Shown: in pieces, positions 17,838 through 26,234 of the stretch
How the letters are laid out: every line of letters begins with the position of its first letter
Position numbering within the stretch: the first letter of the stretch is position 1
NCBI RefSeq assembly: GCF_050699935.1
Contig: NZ_JBOHGB010000009.1
Location: forward strand, 37,659-101,658
Reading direction: 5' to 3'
Length of the DNA stretch: 64,000 bases
From: Actinophytocola sp050699935
GTDB taxonomy: Bacteria; Actinomycetota; Actinomycetes; Mycobacteriales; Pseudonocardiaceae
Translations under genes and position numbers: made by a program
The notes under the pieces: generated by a model
The model's database searches: none
What the model was told of the DNA's origin: nothing
What the model saw: the letters and a program-made list of their open reading frames with translations, nothing else

Positions 17838-18818
17838 GTGAACCCTCGCCCGCCAGCAGCTGATCCGGCTGCCGACGATGCCGCGTGGACCGGCGCCGCG
17901 CGACGTGCGACGGCCAACGCCGACGTGCGGCAGCTGCTGCGCAGCGCGCGGCGGCGCCGGCACGCCCGCTTGCTGGCGGTGGGGATGGTCGTCGTCGCGC
18001 TGGGTACGGGGCTCCTGCTGCTGGTCCAGACCGGCACCATGGACCGCCTCCTCGGCGACGAGCCGGCGGCGAAGCCGGACGCCGACCCCCCGGCCGCGGC
18101 GAGCCCGGGGCCGATGCTCGACGTCGCGCACCCGTTCGAGTCGACCCCGGCCGCCGACTGGGCGAACGGCGCCGATGGGATCGCCACGCCGGCCGCCGAA
18201 GCGGTCAACGGGTTCACCGCCGACGAGGTCGCCACCGCGACGGAGCTGGTGCGCGACGTGCTCGTGGCGAGCCGGCTCGACCGCCGGATGCTCATCGACC
18301 ACGACCCGGAGGGGTTCCTCGCCAAGCTCGCGCCGGACGCGCGCCGGCAGCTCGCGCCGCTGTTCACCGGCGGGCGGGAGCCGGAGATCCAGTCGCTCGT
18401 CAGCATGATCGCGAAGGGGAACGTGCTGCTGGCGGTGGAGCCGAAGGTCGACGGCGAGATGTCCGTGCTGGCCGGGGAGGCCGGAGAGCTCGTGGTACGG
18501 ACCAACTACGTGTTCGTGTACGCCTTCGAGCCGGAGGGGCCGACACGCCTGGTGGACGCGATGAACGTGCTGGTCGTGGTGCGCGCGGACGTCGACTACG
18601 TGCTGCGCTCCGGCGATCGGTGGACGCCGGGCAGCCGTGGCCTGTGGTACGGCGACGCGACGGGGTACGCGTACTCGATCGGCTGCGACGCCTACCGCAA
18701 GGGCTACCTGGCGCCGGCCGTCACGGAGCGCACGGTGACCTCGAGCCCGAACCGCAAGCCCGCGAGGTACTTCGACCCGGCGAGCCCGCTCCCGTCCACG
18801 AGCGGCTGTCCACAGTGA
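17838..18818 (+). CDS. Membrane-anchored extracytoplasmic protein of unknown function
   Basis: A 326-residue protein with a basic cytoplasmic start (RSARRRRHARLL), one transmembrane segment (about residues 46-63, AVGMVVVALGTGLLLLV), a proline/alanine/aspartate linker (65-95), and then a folded outer domain with no family I recognise. Sections such as NGFTADEVATATELVRDVLVA and GYAYSIGCDAYRKGYLAP suggest a compact alpha/beta domain; two cysteines are present, at C290 and near the C-terminus. GTG 17838 follows GGGGAGCAG. It stands between divergent valS and a mycoredoxin gene on the same strand. A role in the cell envelope is an inference from topology only. Confidence 0.7.
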   Translation: MNPRPPAADPAADDAAWTGAARRATANADVRQLLRSARRRRHARLLAVGMVVVALGTGLLLLVQTGTMDRLLGDEPAAKPDADPPAAASPGPMLDVAHPFESTPAADWANGADGIATPAAEAVNGFTADEVATATELVRDVLVASRLDRRMLIDHDPEGFLAKLAPDARRQLAPLFTGGREPEIQSLVSMIAKGNVLLAVEPKVDGEMSVLAGEAGELVVRTNYVFVYAFEPEGPTRLVDAMNVLVVVRADVDYVLRSGDRWTPGSRGLWYGDATGYAYSIGCDAYRKGYLAPAVTERTVTSSPNRKPARYFDPASPLPSTSGCPQ

Positions 18819-18832
18819 CCGTGCTCACATAG

Positions 18833-18850
18833 GCCCGGGCATGTCCGGGC
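18833..18850 (+). terminator. Hairpin between the membrane protein and mycoredoxin genes
   Basis: Perfect 6-bp stem GCCCGG / CCGGGC with a six-base loop, 15 bases after the stop codon of the upstream gene. Short for a terminator, so termination may be partial. Confidence 0.4.
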
Positions 18851-18899
18851 GCCTGCGCGCGTTATGAACGGTGGACCCTGCCACCCTCGGGAGCGTGCG

Positions 18900-19151
18900 A
18901 TGACCAAGACTCCGAACAGGCTGACGATGTACTCGACCACGTGGTGCGGCTACTGCCGCAGGCTGAAGTCGCAGCTGGACCGCGAAGGCATCGAATACGC
19001 CGAGGTGGACATCGAGCGGACGCCGGGCGCGGCGGAGTTCGTGATGAGCGTGAACGGCGGCAACCAGACCGTGCCGACCGTCCACTTCCCGGACGGGACC
19101 GCCCTGACCAATCCGACCCTCGCCCAGGTGAAGGACCAGCTCGCCGCCTGA
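18900..19151 (+). CDS. mrx1: Mycoredoxin (mycothiol-dependent glutaredoxin-like protein)
   Basis: Small cytosolic thiol-disulfide protein (83 residues) that reduces mycothiol-protein mixed disulfides. The active site CGYC is at residues 16-19 (TTWCGYCRRLK), the mycoredoxin-1 signature. The cis-proline region is TVPTVHF, and NGGNQTVPTV supplies the thiol-cofactor groove. ATG 18900 was preferred to the in-frame ATG 18864, because family members begin a few residues before the TMYSTTWCGYC strand. It converges with an FAD-dependent oxidoreductase across a gap containing a dispersed repeat. Presence of mycothiol enzymes places the host among actinobacteria. Confidence 0.93.
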   Translation: MTKTPNRLTMYSTTWCGYCRRLKSQLDREGIEYAEVDIERTPGAAEFVMSVNGGNQTVPTVHFPDGTALTNPTLAQVKDQLAA

Positions 19152-19288
19152 CTTCTCGCCACGCGCCCGAAGTCCCGCCGCGACAAGGGTCCCGCCGCCA
19201 CCCGACCCCGAGCCCCGCCGACACGCCGCGCCTTGCCGACGAGCCGGCCTAGTGAGCCAGCCCGTGATCCGCGGCCCCCACCCTCTCC

Positions 19289-19358
19289 GGGGGCACCCCT
19301 CGCAGCCAGTCTATCGGAGATGTGGGCTGGTCAAAGGGGGTTGGCCGGGCTGTGGACA
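19289..19358. repeat. Dispersed intergenic element, single copy
   Basis: Copy of the element seen at 12966-13213 and 46115-46206. It has G5 at 19289, the core CCAGTCTATCGG from 19306, and a TGTGGACA box at 19351 (45 bp after the core start). The second TGTGGACAA box is missing. It lies in the 252-bp gap between the convergent mycoredoxin and FAD-oxidoreductase genes. Confidence 0.6.
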
Positions 19359-19403
19359 GCTTGGGGCCGCGAGTGGCGCTTGTGTCGGTCAGGGAGTGGT
19401 CGG

Positions 19404-20924
19404 TCAGGTGAGGAGGGCCATCGCGGCGTTGTGGCCGGCGATGCCGCTCACGCCGCCGCCGCGTTGGGCGCCGCTGCCGCACACGAGGATGTTCGGCACC
19501 TCCGTCGCCACACCCCAGGGGCCCGCGTCGGCGCGGTATGGCCACGCCAGGTCGCCGTGGAAGATGTGGCCGCCGGGCATGGCCAGCTCCTCCTCCAGGT
19601 CCAGCGGAGTGCGCGCCTCGATGCACGGTCGGCCGTCCGCGTCCGTCGCCACGCACTCCTCCAGCGGGTCGGCCAGGTGGCGGTTCAGGGCGGCGATGTA
19701 CCGAGCCACCAACGCATCCCGCAGGCCCGCGTTGTCGGCGGCGAACAGCGCGCCGGGCAGGTGCAGGCCGAACAGCGTGAGCGTGTGCAGGCCCTTGTCC
19801 ACAATGGACTCATCGGTCAGGGTGTGGCAGTACATCTCACCCGGCAAGGGATCCGGGATCGAACCGGCGGCGCTCACGCGGTAGGCGTCCTCGAGCTCTA
19901 CATAGGACTCATCGACGTGGAACGTGCCCGCGAAGGCCGCACGTGGGTCGACGCCGCTGCGCAGCCGCGGCAACCGGCGCAACAGCACGTTGATCTTCAA
20001 CTGGGCGCCGTCCGGCGGCTCGGATGCCTTGCCCCGCAAGCGGTCCAGCACCGCGGGCGCGACACCGGACAGCACGTGCCCGGCCGCCACCGTGACCTCC
20101 TCGCCACCGCGGACGTACCGGACCTCGGCGTCGGCGCCGTCCGCGTCCACGGCCGTCACCGACGCGCCGGTCAGGATCGTCGCGCCGGCCTCGGTCGCGA
20201 CGCGCGCCAGCTCGCCGGTCACCGCGCCCATCCCGCCGACCGGCACCCGCCACTCGCCGGTGCCGTCGCCGACCAGGTGGTAGAGGAAGCACCGGTTGGC
20301 GAGCAGCGTCTCGGACCGCGACGACGTGTGCGTGCCGATCAGCGCGTCCGTCGCGACCACGCCGCGCACCACGTCGTGCGCGAACGTCTCCTCGATCGCC
20401 TCGCCGATCGGGCGCTCGAAAACCTGACGCCACAACGGTTCCCCGGCCGCCTCGACCACGAGCGAGCGCAGCGTGTCGCGAGAGGGCAGCGGCTCGAGCA
20501 TGGTCGGCGCCACCGCCTTCGCCATCGCGGCCAACCCCGAGTACCAGCGCGACCAGCTCTCGAACTCGGCGTCCGACCCGGTGAGCGCCCGGAACGACGC
20601 GGCGGTCTGCGCGCCCGGCTCGCGCTCGACGAGCAGCCCGGCCGATCCCTCGACGGGCGTGTACGACGACACCGCCCGCGACCGCAGCGAGACCCGCAGG
20701 CCCAGCTCGGTGACGATCGCGCTGGGCAGCAGGCTGACGAGGTAGGAGTACCGGGACAGCCGCGCACCCATACCGGGGAACGGGGTGGCGCTGACGGCCG
20801 CCCCACCCACGTGGCCGAGCCGTTCGAGCACCAGGACCGAGCGGCCCGCGCGGGCCAGGTAGGCGGCGGCGACGAGACCGTTGTGGCCGCCACCGACGAC
20901 CACCACGTCGTAGCGTTGCGTCAC
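19404..20924 (-). CDS. FAD-dependent oxidoreductase, phytoene-desaturase/PYROXD2-like
   Basis: A 506-residue flavoprotein with an N-terminal Rossmann FAD site (VVVGGGHNGLVAAAYLARAG), an acidic ribose-binding end (VLVLERLGHVGG) and the C-terminal FAD motif with GSGAQRGGGVSGIAGHNAA. Overall layout fits the COG1233 phytoene-dehydrogenase-related group, whose substrates are mostly unknown outside carotenoid loci. No carotenoid gene is nearby. GTG 20924 was chosen because it overlaps the stop of a 58-codon upstream gene (GTGA), a typical coupled start; GTG 20933 is an in-frame alternative. The reaction is not predicted beyond FAD-dependent oxidation. Confidence 0.85.
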   Translation of the reverse strand: MTQRYDVVVVGGGHNGLVAAAYLARAGRSVLVLERLGHVGGAAVSATPFPGMGARLSRYSYLVSLLPSAIVTELGLRVSLRSRAVSSYTPVEGSAGLLVEREPGAQTAASFRALTGSDAEFESWSRWYSGLAAMAKAVAPTMLEPLPSRDTLRSLVVEAAGEPLWRQVFERPIGEAIEETFAHDVVRGVVATDALIGTHTSSRSETLLANRCFLYHLVGDGTGEWRVPVGGMGAVTGELARVATEAGATILTGASVTAVDADGADAEVRYVRGGEEVTVAAGHVLSGVAPAVLDRLRGKASEPPDGAQLKINVLLRRLPRLRSGVDPRAAFAGTFHVDESYVELEDAYRVSAAGSIPDPLPGEMYCHTLTDESIVDKGLHTLTLFGLHLPGALFAADNAGLRDALVARYIAALNRHLADPLEECVATDADGRPCIEARTPLDLEEELAMPGGHIFHGDLAWPYRADAGPWGVATEVPNILVCGSGAQRGGGVSGIAGHNAAMALLT

Positions 20925-21097
20925 CCTTGCCACGCTACAAGTCGGCGGGCGCGCGCGGTGCCTACCTTCGGACGGGGTGCCGGCAGTGGTTCCTCGGCGC
21001 TGTCGCGGGTGGCGCGGGCGGTCCGCGACACCTCGGCCTCGTCCGCCAGCACCCGGCGGCGGCTGGTCGCGACGATGTCGGCGCTGAACGGGTCCAT
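20921..21097 (-). CDS. Small Arg-rich protein coupled to the FAD oxidoreductase
   Basis: A 58-residue open frame starting at ATG 21097, seven to eight bases after a near-perfect AAAAGGAGA ribosome site, the strongest in this neighbourhood. It begins MDPFSADIVATSRRR, is charged and rich in Arg and Ala, and has no membrane segment or cysteine. Its TGA stop overlaps the GTG start of the oxidoreductase by four bases. The combination of strong ribosome site and stop/start overlap argues for real translation, perhaps as a coupling leader or a small partner subunit. I do not recognise a family. Confidence 0.6.
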   Translation of the reverse strand: MDPFSADIVATSRRRVLADEAEVSRTARATRDSAEEPLPAPRPKVGTARARRLVAWQG

Positions 21098-21167
21098 GAC
21101 GATCTCCTTTTCAGGGCAGGATGAATCGGGCCACCGGGGGTGGTGGCCTCGTCCGGTCGGGGTTCGG

Positions 21168-21737
21168 TCAGTCCGTGGCGTCGGCGACCGTCGTGGCCAC
21201 GAAGACGCCCACGGAGCGCGCGCCGTCGGGCCGCAGGGCCGGGTCGGCCCGGCGCTCCCGGAACTTGGCCGTCAGGTCACGCACGGCCGAGCGCAGCTCC
21301 TCGACCTCCTCGGGTGTCATGAACACCTTCGAGTTGTCGACGCCCACCACCTGCCACTCCTGCGGCAGCAGGTGCGCGGTGAGGTGCCGCTCCTTGATCT
21401 GGTTGAGCACGTAGTCGAGGAACGCGCCGGACGCGGCCCAGGCGGCGTTCGCGGTGTCGCCCTCCAGCTCGTCGACGCGCAGCTGGAAGTCCTCCCGCAC
21501 GACCCGCCACGGCTTCTCCCGCCCCTGACCGCCCTCGGCCTTCTCCACGTAGCCGTACTTCGCGAGCGTGTTCAGGTGGTAGGAGCAGTTCGCCACGCTC
21601 TCGCCCGTCTCCTGTGCGCACTGCGTCGCGGTCGCGGTGCCCTCCCGGCCCACGATCTCGAGCAGCTGCCAGCGCAGCGGGTGGGCGAGCGCACGGAGCG
21701 CCTTCGGGTCGGTGATCCTCGGCAGTGCTTCGGCCAT
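21168..21737 (-). CDS. Winged-helix (ArsR-like HTH_20) transcriptional regulator
   Basis: A 189-residue regulator with an N-terminal winged helix: DPKALRALAHPLRWQLLEI, then TATQCAQETGESVANCSYHLNTLAKYGYVEKAEG, and a beta-wing REKPWRVV (together about residues 10-85). The C-terminal half (TANAAWAASGAFLDYVLNQ, MTPEEVEELRSAVRDL) is helical and common in actinobacterial members that sit beside MFS transporters. No metal-binding cysteine cluster is visible. ATG 21737 was preferred over 21746. It is divergent from the fdhD remnant (59 bp apart) and lies upstream, on the same strand, of the 58-residue gene and FAD oxidoreductase, so it may control either. Confidence 0.85.
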   Translation of the reverse strand: MAEALPRITDPKALRALAHPLRWQLLEIVGREGTATATQCAQETGESVANCSYHLNTLAKYGYVEKAEGGQGREKPWRVVREDFQLRVDELEGDTANAAWAASGAFLDYVLNQIKERHLTAHLLPQEWQVVGVDNSKVFMTPEEVEELRSAVRDLTAKFRERRADPALRPDGARSVGVFVATTVADATD

Positions 21738-21796
21738 GCATGACAAGCTACCTTGCTAAGCACTCCTTTAGCAAGAGTTCTTTCTAAAGAGTCCTT

Positions 21797-22564
21797 GTGA
21801 CGGCGCCCGTCGCCGGTAGGACGCGCTCGTGGCCGAGGAGCCGCTGGAGCTCCGGGTCGGTGGGAAGCCGCTCGCGGTCACGATGCGCACGCCAGGCCAC
21901 GACATCGAGCTGGCACACGGCTTCCTGCTCACCGAGGGCGTGCTCGGCGCCGCCGGGGACGTGTCGACCGCGCGTCTACCGCGATGGCGTGGACGAGGCG
22001 GGCCGCACCTACAACGACGCTCGGCGAAGGCGTCGCGCCACCGGACGACGTGGAGCGCGACTTCTACTGACGACCTCGTGCGGGGTGTGCGGCAAGGCGG
22101 CGCTGGACGCGGTCCGGCTGCGGACCCGGTTCTCCCCGGCCGGCGACGACTGCAAGGTTCTGCCGAAGACGCTCGTGACCCTTCCCGACCTGCTGCGCGA
22201 GCGGCAGCGGGTGTTCGAGTCCACGGGCGGCCCGCACGCGGCCGGCATCTTCGCCGTGGACGGCGAGCCGCTGGTCGTGCGGGAGGACGTCGGCCGGCAC
22301 AACGCGGTCGACAAGGCCGCCGGCTGGGCGCTGCTGGACGGCCGGGTCCCGCTGGGCGGCACGGTGCTGATGGTGTCCGGCCGGGCGTCGTTCGAGCTCG
22401 TGCAGAAGGCCGTGCTGGTCGGCATCCCCGTGCTCGCCGCGGTCTCGGCGCCGTCGTCGCTCGCGGTGGAGCTGGCCGAGGAGCAGGGCGTCACGCTGGT
22501 CGGCGTTCTGCGCGGGAGCAGCATGAACGTCTGCACGCGGCCCGAGCGGATCATCGGTTCGTGA
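21797..22564 (+). pseudogene. fdhD: fdhD (formate dehydrogenase accessory sulfurtransferase), multiply frameshifted
   Basis: FdhD passes sulfur to the molybdenum cofactor of formate dehydrogenase. Recognisable pieces lie in three frames: EEPLELRVGGKPLAVTMRTPGHDIELAHGF-like sequence (21829 to about 21972), VYRDGVDEAGRTYND (21974 to about 22018), LGEGVAPPDDVERDF (22020 to about 22064), then TTSCGVCGKAALDAVR with the catalytic Cys pair and the rest in the second frame to the stop at 22564. Three or more small indels are needed, and about 20 residues expected before EEPLE are missing. No formate dehydrogenase gene is nearby. Sequencing error is possible, but clustered indels suggest decay. Its 3' end overlaps the convergent hydrolase by 14 bp. 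Confidence 0.75.
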
Positions 22565-23150
22565 TCATTCGGGTGTGCTTGTCGCGCACCCACCCGAGCA
22601 CCGCCGGCCAGGGCCCGTAGCCGGCGACGGTGTCGAGATGCGCACCACCGGGGATGACGTCGAGGTCGACCTTCAGCCGCGCGGCCATCTCCACGGCGTC
22701 GTCGGTCCCGCAGGCCTCGTCGTCGTCGCCGACCACGAGCTGGGTCCAGCCGGCGGCCCGGCGCACGCCGGCGGCGTCCAGCGGGGCGGGGGTGAAGCCG
22801 TGCACGTCGGGGTGCTCCCAGCGCGGACCGAGCGGGGCGACGAGCAGCACGCGGTCGAACCGCAGCGCCCGCTCGGCGTGATCGCGGGTGAGCCGGGCGG
22901 CGTGGTGCAGCCAGAGCGCGGCTCCCGCGGAATGGGCGAGCACCACGCGCTCGTCGTGCTCGCCCACGGCGACCTCGAGGTGGTGGCGCAGCTCCGCGAG
23001 CCAGACCTCGAGATCGGGCCGGCCGGGGTCGGTGAGCTGCGGGACGTCGACGGTGCCGCCGAGGTTGGCGAGCTCGCCGGCGAGCCAGCTCTGCCAGTGC
23101 CCCGGGCCGGATCCGGTGTGCCCGTGCAGGAGCAGGACGTACGGCAGCAT
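22551..23150 (-). CDS. Alpha/beta hydrolase, RBBP9/YdeN family
   Basis: A 199-residue serine hydrolase. The nucleophile elbow is AHSAG with Ser74. The N-terminal oxyanion strand is YVLLLHGHTGSGPGHWQSWL, the W-rich early loop typical of RBBP9/YdeN proteins. The probable acid is in VVGDDDEAC and the catalytic His in PGGAHLDTVAGYG. No signal peptide is seen, so it should be cytosolic. Its start lies 36 bp from the start of a second, unrelated-looking alpha/beta hydrolase on the other strand. The natural substrate is unknown for most members. Confidence 0.85.
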   Translation of the reverse strand: MLPYVLLLHGHTGSGPGHWQSWLAGELANLGGTVDVPQLTDPGRPDLEVWLAELRHHLEVAVGEHDERVVLAHSAGAALWLHHAARLTRDHAERALRFDRVLLVAPLGPRWEHPDVHGFTPAPLDAAGVRRAAGWTQLVVGDDDEACGTDDAVEMAARLKVDLDVIPGGAHLDTVAGYGPWPAVLGWVRDKHTRMITNR

Positions 23151-23186
23151 GGTTCATCCTTGCACCGACGACCGCTAGGGTGCGGC

Positions 23187-24032
23187 GTGCCTACTTTCCC
23201 GGCCCCGGACCAGGTGTCGCTCCACTACGACGTGCACGGCGACGGCCCGCCGCTCGTCGCGATCGCCGGTGGCGCCGCGTGCCACCCGAGCTATCTCGGC
23301 GACCTGGCCGGGCTCCCCCGCCGGCTGATCGTGCCGCACCTGCGTGGCGTCGGCCTGTCACCGGCGCCGGACGAGCCGGAGAAGGGGGCGTACTGGCGGC
23401 AGGCCGCGGACATCGACGCCCTGCGCGAGCACCTGGGCCTCGAACGGCTCGTGCTCACCGGGCACTCGGCTGGCACTCGGCTGGCGATCTCGTACGCGGC
23501 CCAGTACCCGGAGCGGATCGAGCGGCTTCTGTTGATCACGCCGCCGCTGGAGCCGCCGGGCTACCTCGTGGACGTCCCGTCGGACGCGGACGCGCTCATC
23601 GAGGCCCGGCGGGTCGAGCCGGAGTTCAGCGCGGCACTAGCGGCGCGCGAGGCCGGGCCGGACCTGTCGGACGAGGAGACGAGTGCGGCGAAGTTCAACG
23701 AGTGGCAGCGGGCGTGCGCGCCGTTCGGCTATGCGGCGTGGACGGCCGTCGAGCAGGACCACGCGCGGACCATGCACTACTACCTGCCGGCGGCGCGGGC
23801 GTACTTCAGCGTCGACCCGCCCGCGGACCTCGCCGAGCGGCTCTCGGCGGTGCGGGCACCCGTGCTGGTGATCGGTGGGGCGCAGGACTGCACGACCGGG
23901 ATCGCCCCGGTGATGACGCTGGCGAGGCTGTTCCCCGCGGGCGACGTGGTGATGCTCGACCGCTGCGGCCACTTCCCATGGGTGGAGCGGCCCGCCGAGT
24001 TCCGGCAGGCCGCGGAGACGTTCCTGGGTTAG
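23187..24032 (+). CDS. Alpha/beta hydrolase (proline-iminopeptidase-like)
   Basis: A 281-residue alpha/beta hydrolase. The nucleophile is Ser94 in GHSAGT, the acid lies in GGAQDCTTG, and the catalytic His is in DRCGHFPWVERP near the C-terminus. The HGDGPPLVAIAGG oxyanion loop and the LRGVGLSPAPDE segment are typical of proline-iminopeptidase-like and epoxide-hydrolase-like enzymes. GTG 23187 starts the homologous region; the frame is open upstream but overlaps the divergent gene there. The 3' end overlaps the clpX stop codon by four bases in convergent arrangement. Substrate unknown. Confidence 0.85.
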   Translation: MPTFPAPDQVSLHYDVHGDGPPLVAIAGGAACHPSYLGDLAGLPRRLIVPHLRGVGLSPAPDEPEKGAYWRQAADIDALREHLGLERLVLTGHSAGTRLAISYAAQYPERIERLLLITPPLEPPGYLVDVPSDADALIEARRVEPEFSAALAAREAGPDLSDEETSAAKFNEWQRACAPFGYAAWTAVEQDHARTMHYYLPAARAYFSVDPPADLAERLSAVRAPVLVIGGAQDCTTGIAPVMTLARLFPAGDVVMLDRCGHFPWVERPAEFRQAAETFLG

Positions 24033-25330
24033 GCCGACTTCTCGCGGCGCTCGCGGCGGGACGGCTGGCGCGCCACGATCGTCGGGTTGACGTTCTCGCG
24101 GACGGTCTGCTCGGTGACGACGACCTTGGCGACGTCGGTGCGGCTCGGGATGTCGTACATCACCGGCTGCAGAACCTCCTCCATGATCGCGCGCAGGCCA
24201 CGGGCGCCGGTGCCGCGCAGGATGGCCTGGTCGGCCACCGCCTCCAGCGCGGTGTCGGTGAACTCCAGCTCGACGCCGTCCATCTCGAAGAGCTTCTGGT
24301 ACTGCTTGACCAGGGCGTTCCGCGGCGCGGTGAGGATCTGCACGAGCGACGGCTTGTCGAGGTTCGTCACGCTGGCCACGACCGGGAGCCGGCCGATGAA
24401 CTCGGGGATCAGACCGAACTTGATCAGATCCTCGGGCATGGTGTCGGCGAAGAAGTCGGTCGTGTCGATCTCGGCCTTGGAGCGGATCTCGGCGCCGAAG
24501 CCCAGGCCCCGCTTGCCGATCCGGTCCTGGATGATCTTCTCCAGCCCCGCGAACGCGCCGGCCACGATGAACAGCACGTTCGTCGTGTCGATCTGGATGA
24601 ACTCCTGGTGGGGGTGCTTGCGGCCGCCCTGCGGCGGCACGCTCGCGGTGGTGCCCTCCAGGATCTTCAGCAGCGCCTGCTGCACGCCCTCGCCGGACAC
24701 GTCCCGGGTGATCGACGGGTTCTCGCTCTTGCGGGCGATCTTGTCGACCTCGTCGATGTAGATGATCCCGGTCTCGGCCCGCTTGACGTCGTAGTCGGCC
24801 GCTTGGATGAGCTTGAGCAGGATGTTCTCGACGTCCTCACCGACGTAGCCGGCCTCGGTCAGCGCGGTGGCGTCGGCGATCGCGAACGGCACGTTGAGCA
24901 GCTTCGCGAGCGTCTGGGCCAGGTAGGTCTTGCCGCAGCCGGTGGGGCCGAGCAGCAGGATGTTGGACTTGGCCAGCTCGACGGGCTCCTCGCGGGAGTC
25001 GCGGCCCTCGCGCGTCTCCGGCCGGGCCCGGTCGCCCGCCTGGATGCGCTTGTAGTGGTTGTAGACCGCGACCGCGAGCGAGCGTTTGGCGTCGTCCTGG
25101 CCGATCACGTACTGGTCGAGGAAGTCGTCGATCTCGGCCGGCTTGGGCAGCTCGTCGAGCTTGACGTCGCCCGCCTCGGCCAGCTCCTCCTCGATGATCT
25201 CGTTGCAGAGGTCGATGCACTCGTCGCAGATGTACACGCCGGGGCCGGCGATGAGTTTCTTCACCTGCTTCTGGCTCTTCCCACAGAAAGAGCACTTCAG
25301 CAGGTCTCCGCCGTCACCGATACGCGCCAT
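24029..25330 (-). CDS. clpX: ATP-dependent Clp protease ATP-binding subunit ClpX
   Basis: AAA+ unfoldase that feeds substrates to ClpP. At 433 residues it is full length. The N-terminal zinc domain uses C13, C16, C35 and C38 (CSFC...CDEC). Walker A is GPTGCGKT, Walker B IIYIDEVDK, the pore loop is GYVGEDVEN, and the IGF-type ClpP-docking loop is IGKRGLGFGAE. Sensor and C-terminal motifs (GTGARGLRAIMEE) are present. The ATG start at 25330 is given by the zinc domain. It lies 246 bp downstream of clpP2 on the same strand, so it may have its own promoter. Corresponds to Rv2457c. Confidence 0.97.
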   Translation of the reverse strand: MARIGDGGDLLKCSFCGKSQKQVKKLIAGPGVYICDECIDLCNEIIEEELAEAGDVKLDELPKPAEIDDFLDQYVIGQDDAKRSLAVAVYNHYKRIQAGDRARPETREGRDSREEPVELAKSNILLLGPTGCGKTYLAQTLAKLLNVPFAIADATALTEAGYVGEDVENILLKLIQAADYDVKRAETGIIYIDEVDKIARKSENPSITRDVSGEGVQQALLKILEGTTASVPPQGGRKHPHQEFIQIDTTNVLFIVAGAFAGLEKIIQDRIGKRGLGFGAEIRSKAEIDTTDFFADTMPEDLIKFGLIPEFIGRLPVVASVTNLDKPSLVQILTAPRNALVKQYQKLFEMDGVELEFTDTALEAVADQAILRGTGARGLRAIMEEVLQPVMYDIPSRTDVAKVVVTEQTVRENVNPTIVARQPSRRERREKSA

Positions 25331-25473
25331 GACCGCTGACCTCTGTCCCCTCCGGCATGCTCCGTGGAGCACGCCTGGCTGTGTGGCCGGAACGAACCTC
25401 CAGTGCAGTGTCGCGCACTGCTCTCCAGGCCCGGTCGTGTGCCTGTTGCCCTCGACGGTACCTGCCAACCCCC

Positions 25474-25501
25474 ACTCAATGGGAGAACCTACCCATCGAG
25501 T
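25474..25501. repeat. Imperfect inverted repeat between clpP2 and clpX
   Basis: Arms ACTCAATGGG and CCCATCGAGT pair over ten bases with one mismatch around an eight-base spacer, 76 bp downstream of neither gene's coding end but inside the 246-bp clpP2-clpX gap and 144 bp before the clpX start. It could be a regulator site for clpX or a weak terminator for clpP1-clpP2. Confidence 0.35.
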
Positions 25502-25576
25502 TGTCGGATTCGGCCGATCAGGTGCCCCGCCCGCACGGGGCCGTGACCGCCCTCCGATCAGGGTTCGGACGACGCC

Positions 25577-26209
25577 TCACGGCCTGGTCGCGGAGAGCTT
25601 CCGGTACGACAACACCTCGTCGACGATGCCGTAGTCCTTCGCCTCGTCGGCAGTGAGAATCTTGTCGCGCTCGATGTCGGCTCGAATGTCGTCGGCCGAC
25701 TTGGTCGTGTGCCGCGCCAGGGTCGACTCCATCAGCCGGCGGACCCGCTGGATCTCGTTGGCCTGGATCTCCAGATCCGACACCTGGCCGTAGACGCCCT
25801 CCATCGCGGGCTGGTGGATCAGCACTCGGGCGTTGGGCAGGGCGTAGCGCTTGCCCGGGGTGCCGGCCGCGAGCAGCACGGCCGCCGCCGAGGCCGCCTG
25901 GCCCAGGCAGTAGGTCTGCACGTCGGGACGGGCGAACTGCATGGTGTCGTAGATCGCCATCAGCGAGGTGAAGGAGCCGCCCGGGGAGTTGATGTACATG
26001 ATGATGTCGCGGTCCGGGTCGACCGACTCCAGGTAGAGCAGCTGCGCCATCACGTCGTTCGCCGACGCGTCGTCGATCTGCACACCGACGAAGATGATCC
26101 GCTCTTCGAACAGCTTGTTGTAGGGGTTGGACTCCTTGACCCCGTAGCTGGTCCGCTCCACGAAGGAGGGCAGCACGTACCGGGACTGGGGCGCGTAAAG
26201 GTCGCTCAC
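25577..26209 (-). CDS. clpP2: ATP-dependent Clp protease proteolytic subunit ClpP2
   Basis: Serine peptidase forming one ring of the mixed ClpP1P2 barrel. The 210 residues carry the triad: Ser107 in GQAASAAAVLL, His132 in LIHQP, and Asp in IERDKILTADEA. YINSPGGSF at 72-80 is the usual handle/active-site loop. The ATG at 26209 lies 25 bp after the clpP1 stop, so the two form an operon, the standard actinobacterial arrangement in which both subunits are needed for activity. The N-terminal PQSRYVLPSFVERTS sequence is typical of the ClpP2 type. Corresponds to Rv2460c. Confidence 0.96.
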   Translation of the reverse strand: MSDLYAPQSRYVLPSFVERTSYGVKESNPYNKLFEERIIFVGVQIDDASANDVMAQLLYLESVDPDRDIIMYINSPGGSFTSLMAIYDTMQFARPDVQTYCLGQAASAAAVLLAAGTPGKRYALPNARVLIHQPAMEGVYGQVSDLEIQANEIQRVRRLMESTLARHTTKSADDIRADIERDKILTADEAKDYGIVDEVLSYRKLSATRP

Positions 26210-26234
26210 TTCTCAAGTCTCCTAGGTCTGGCGC

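Noticed and set aside
17682..18302. N-terminal extension of valS up to 18302
   Set aside because: The frame is open, but the family N-terminus begins at 17681 and the extension lies over a plus-strand gene with its own ribosome site and membrane helix.
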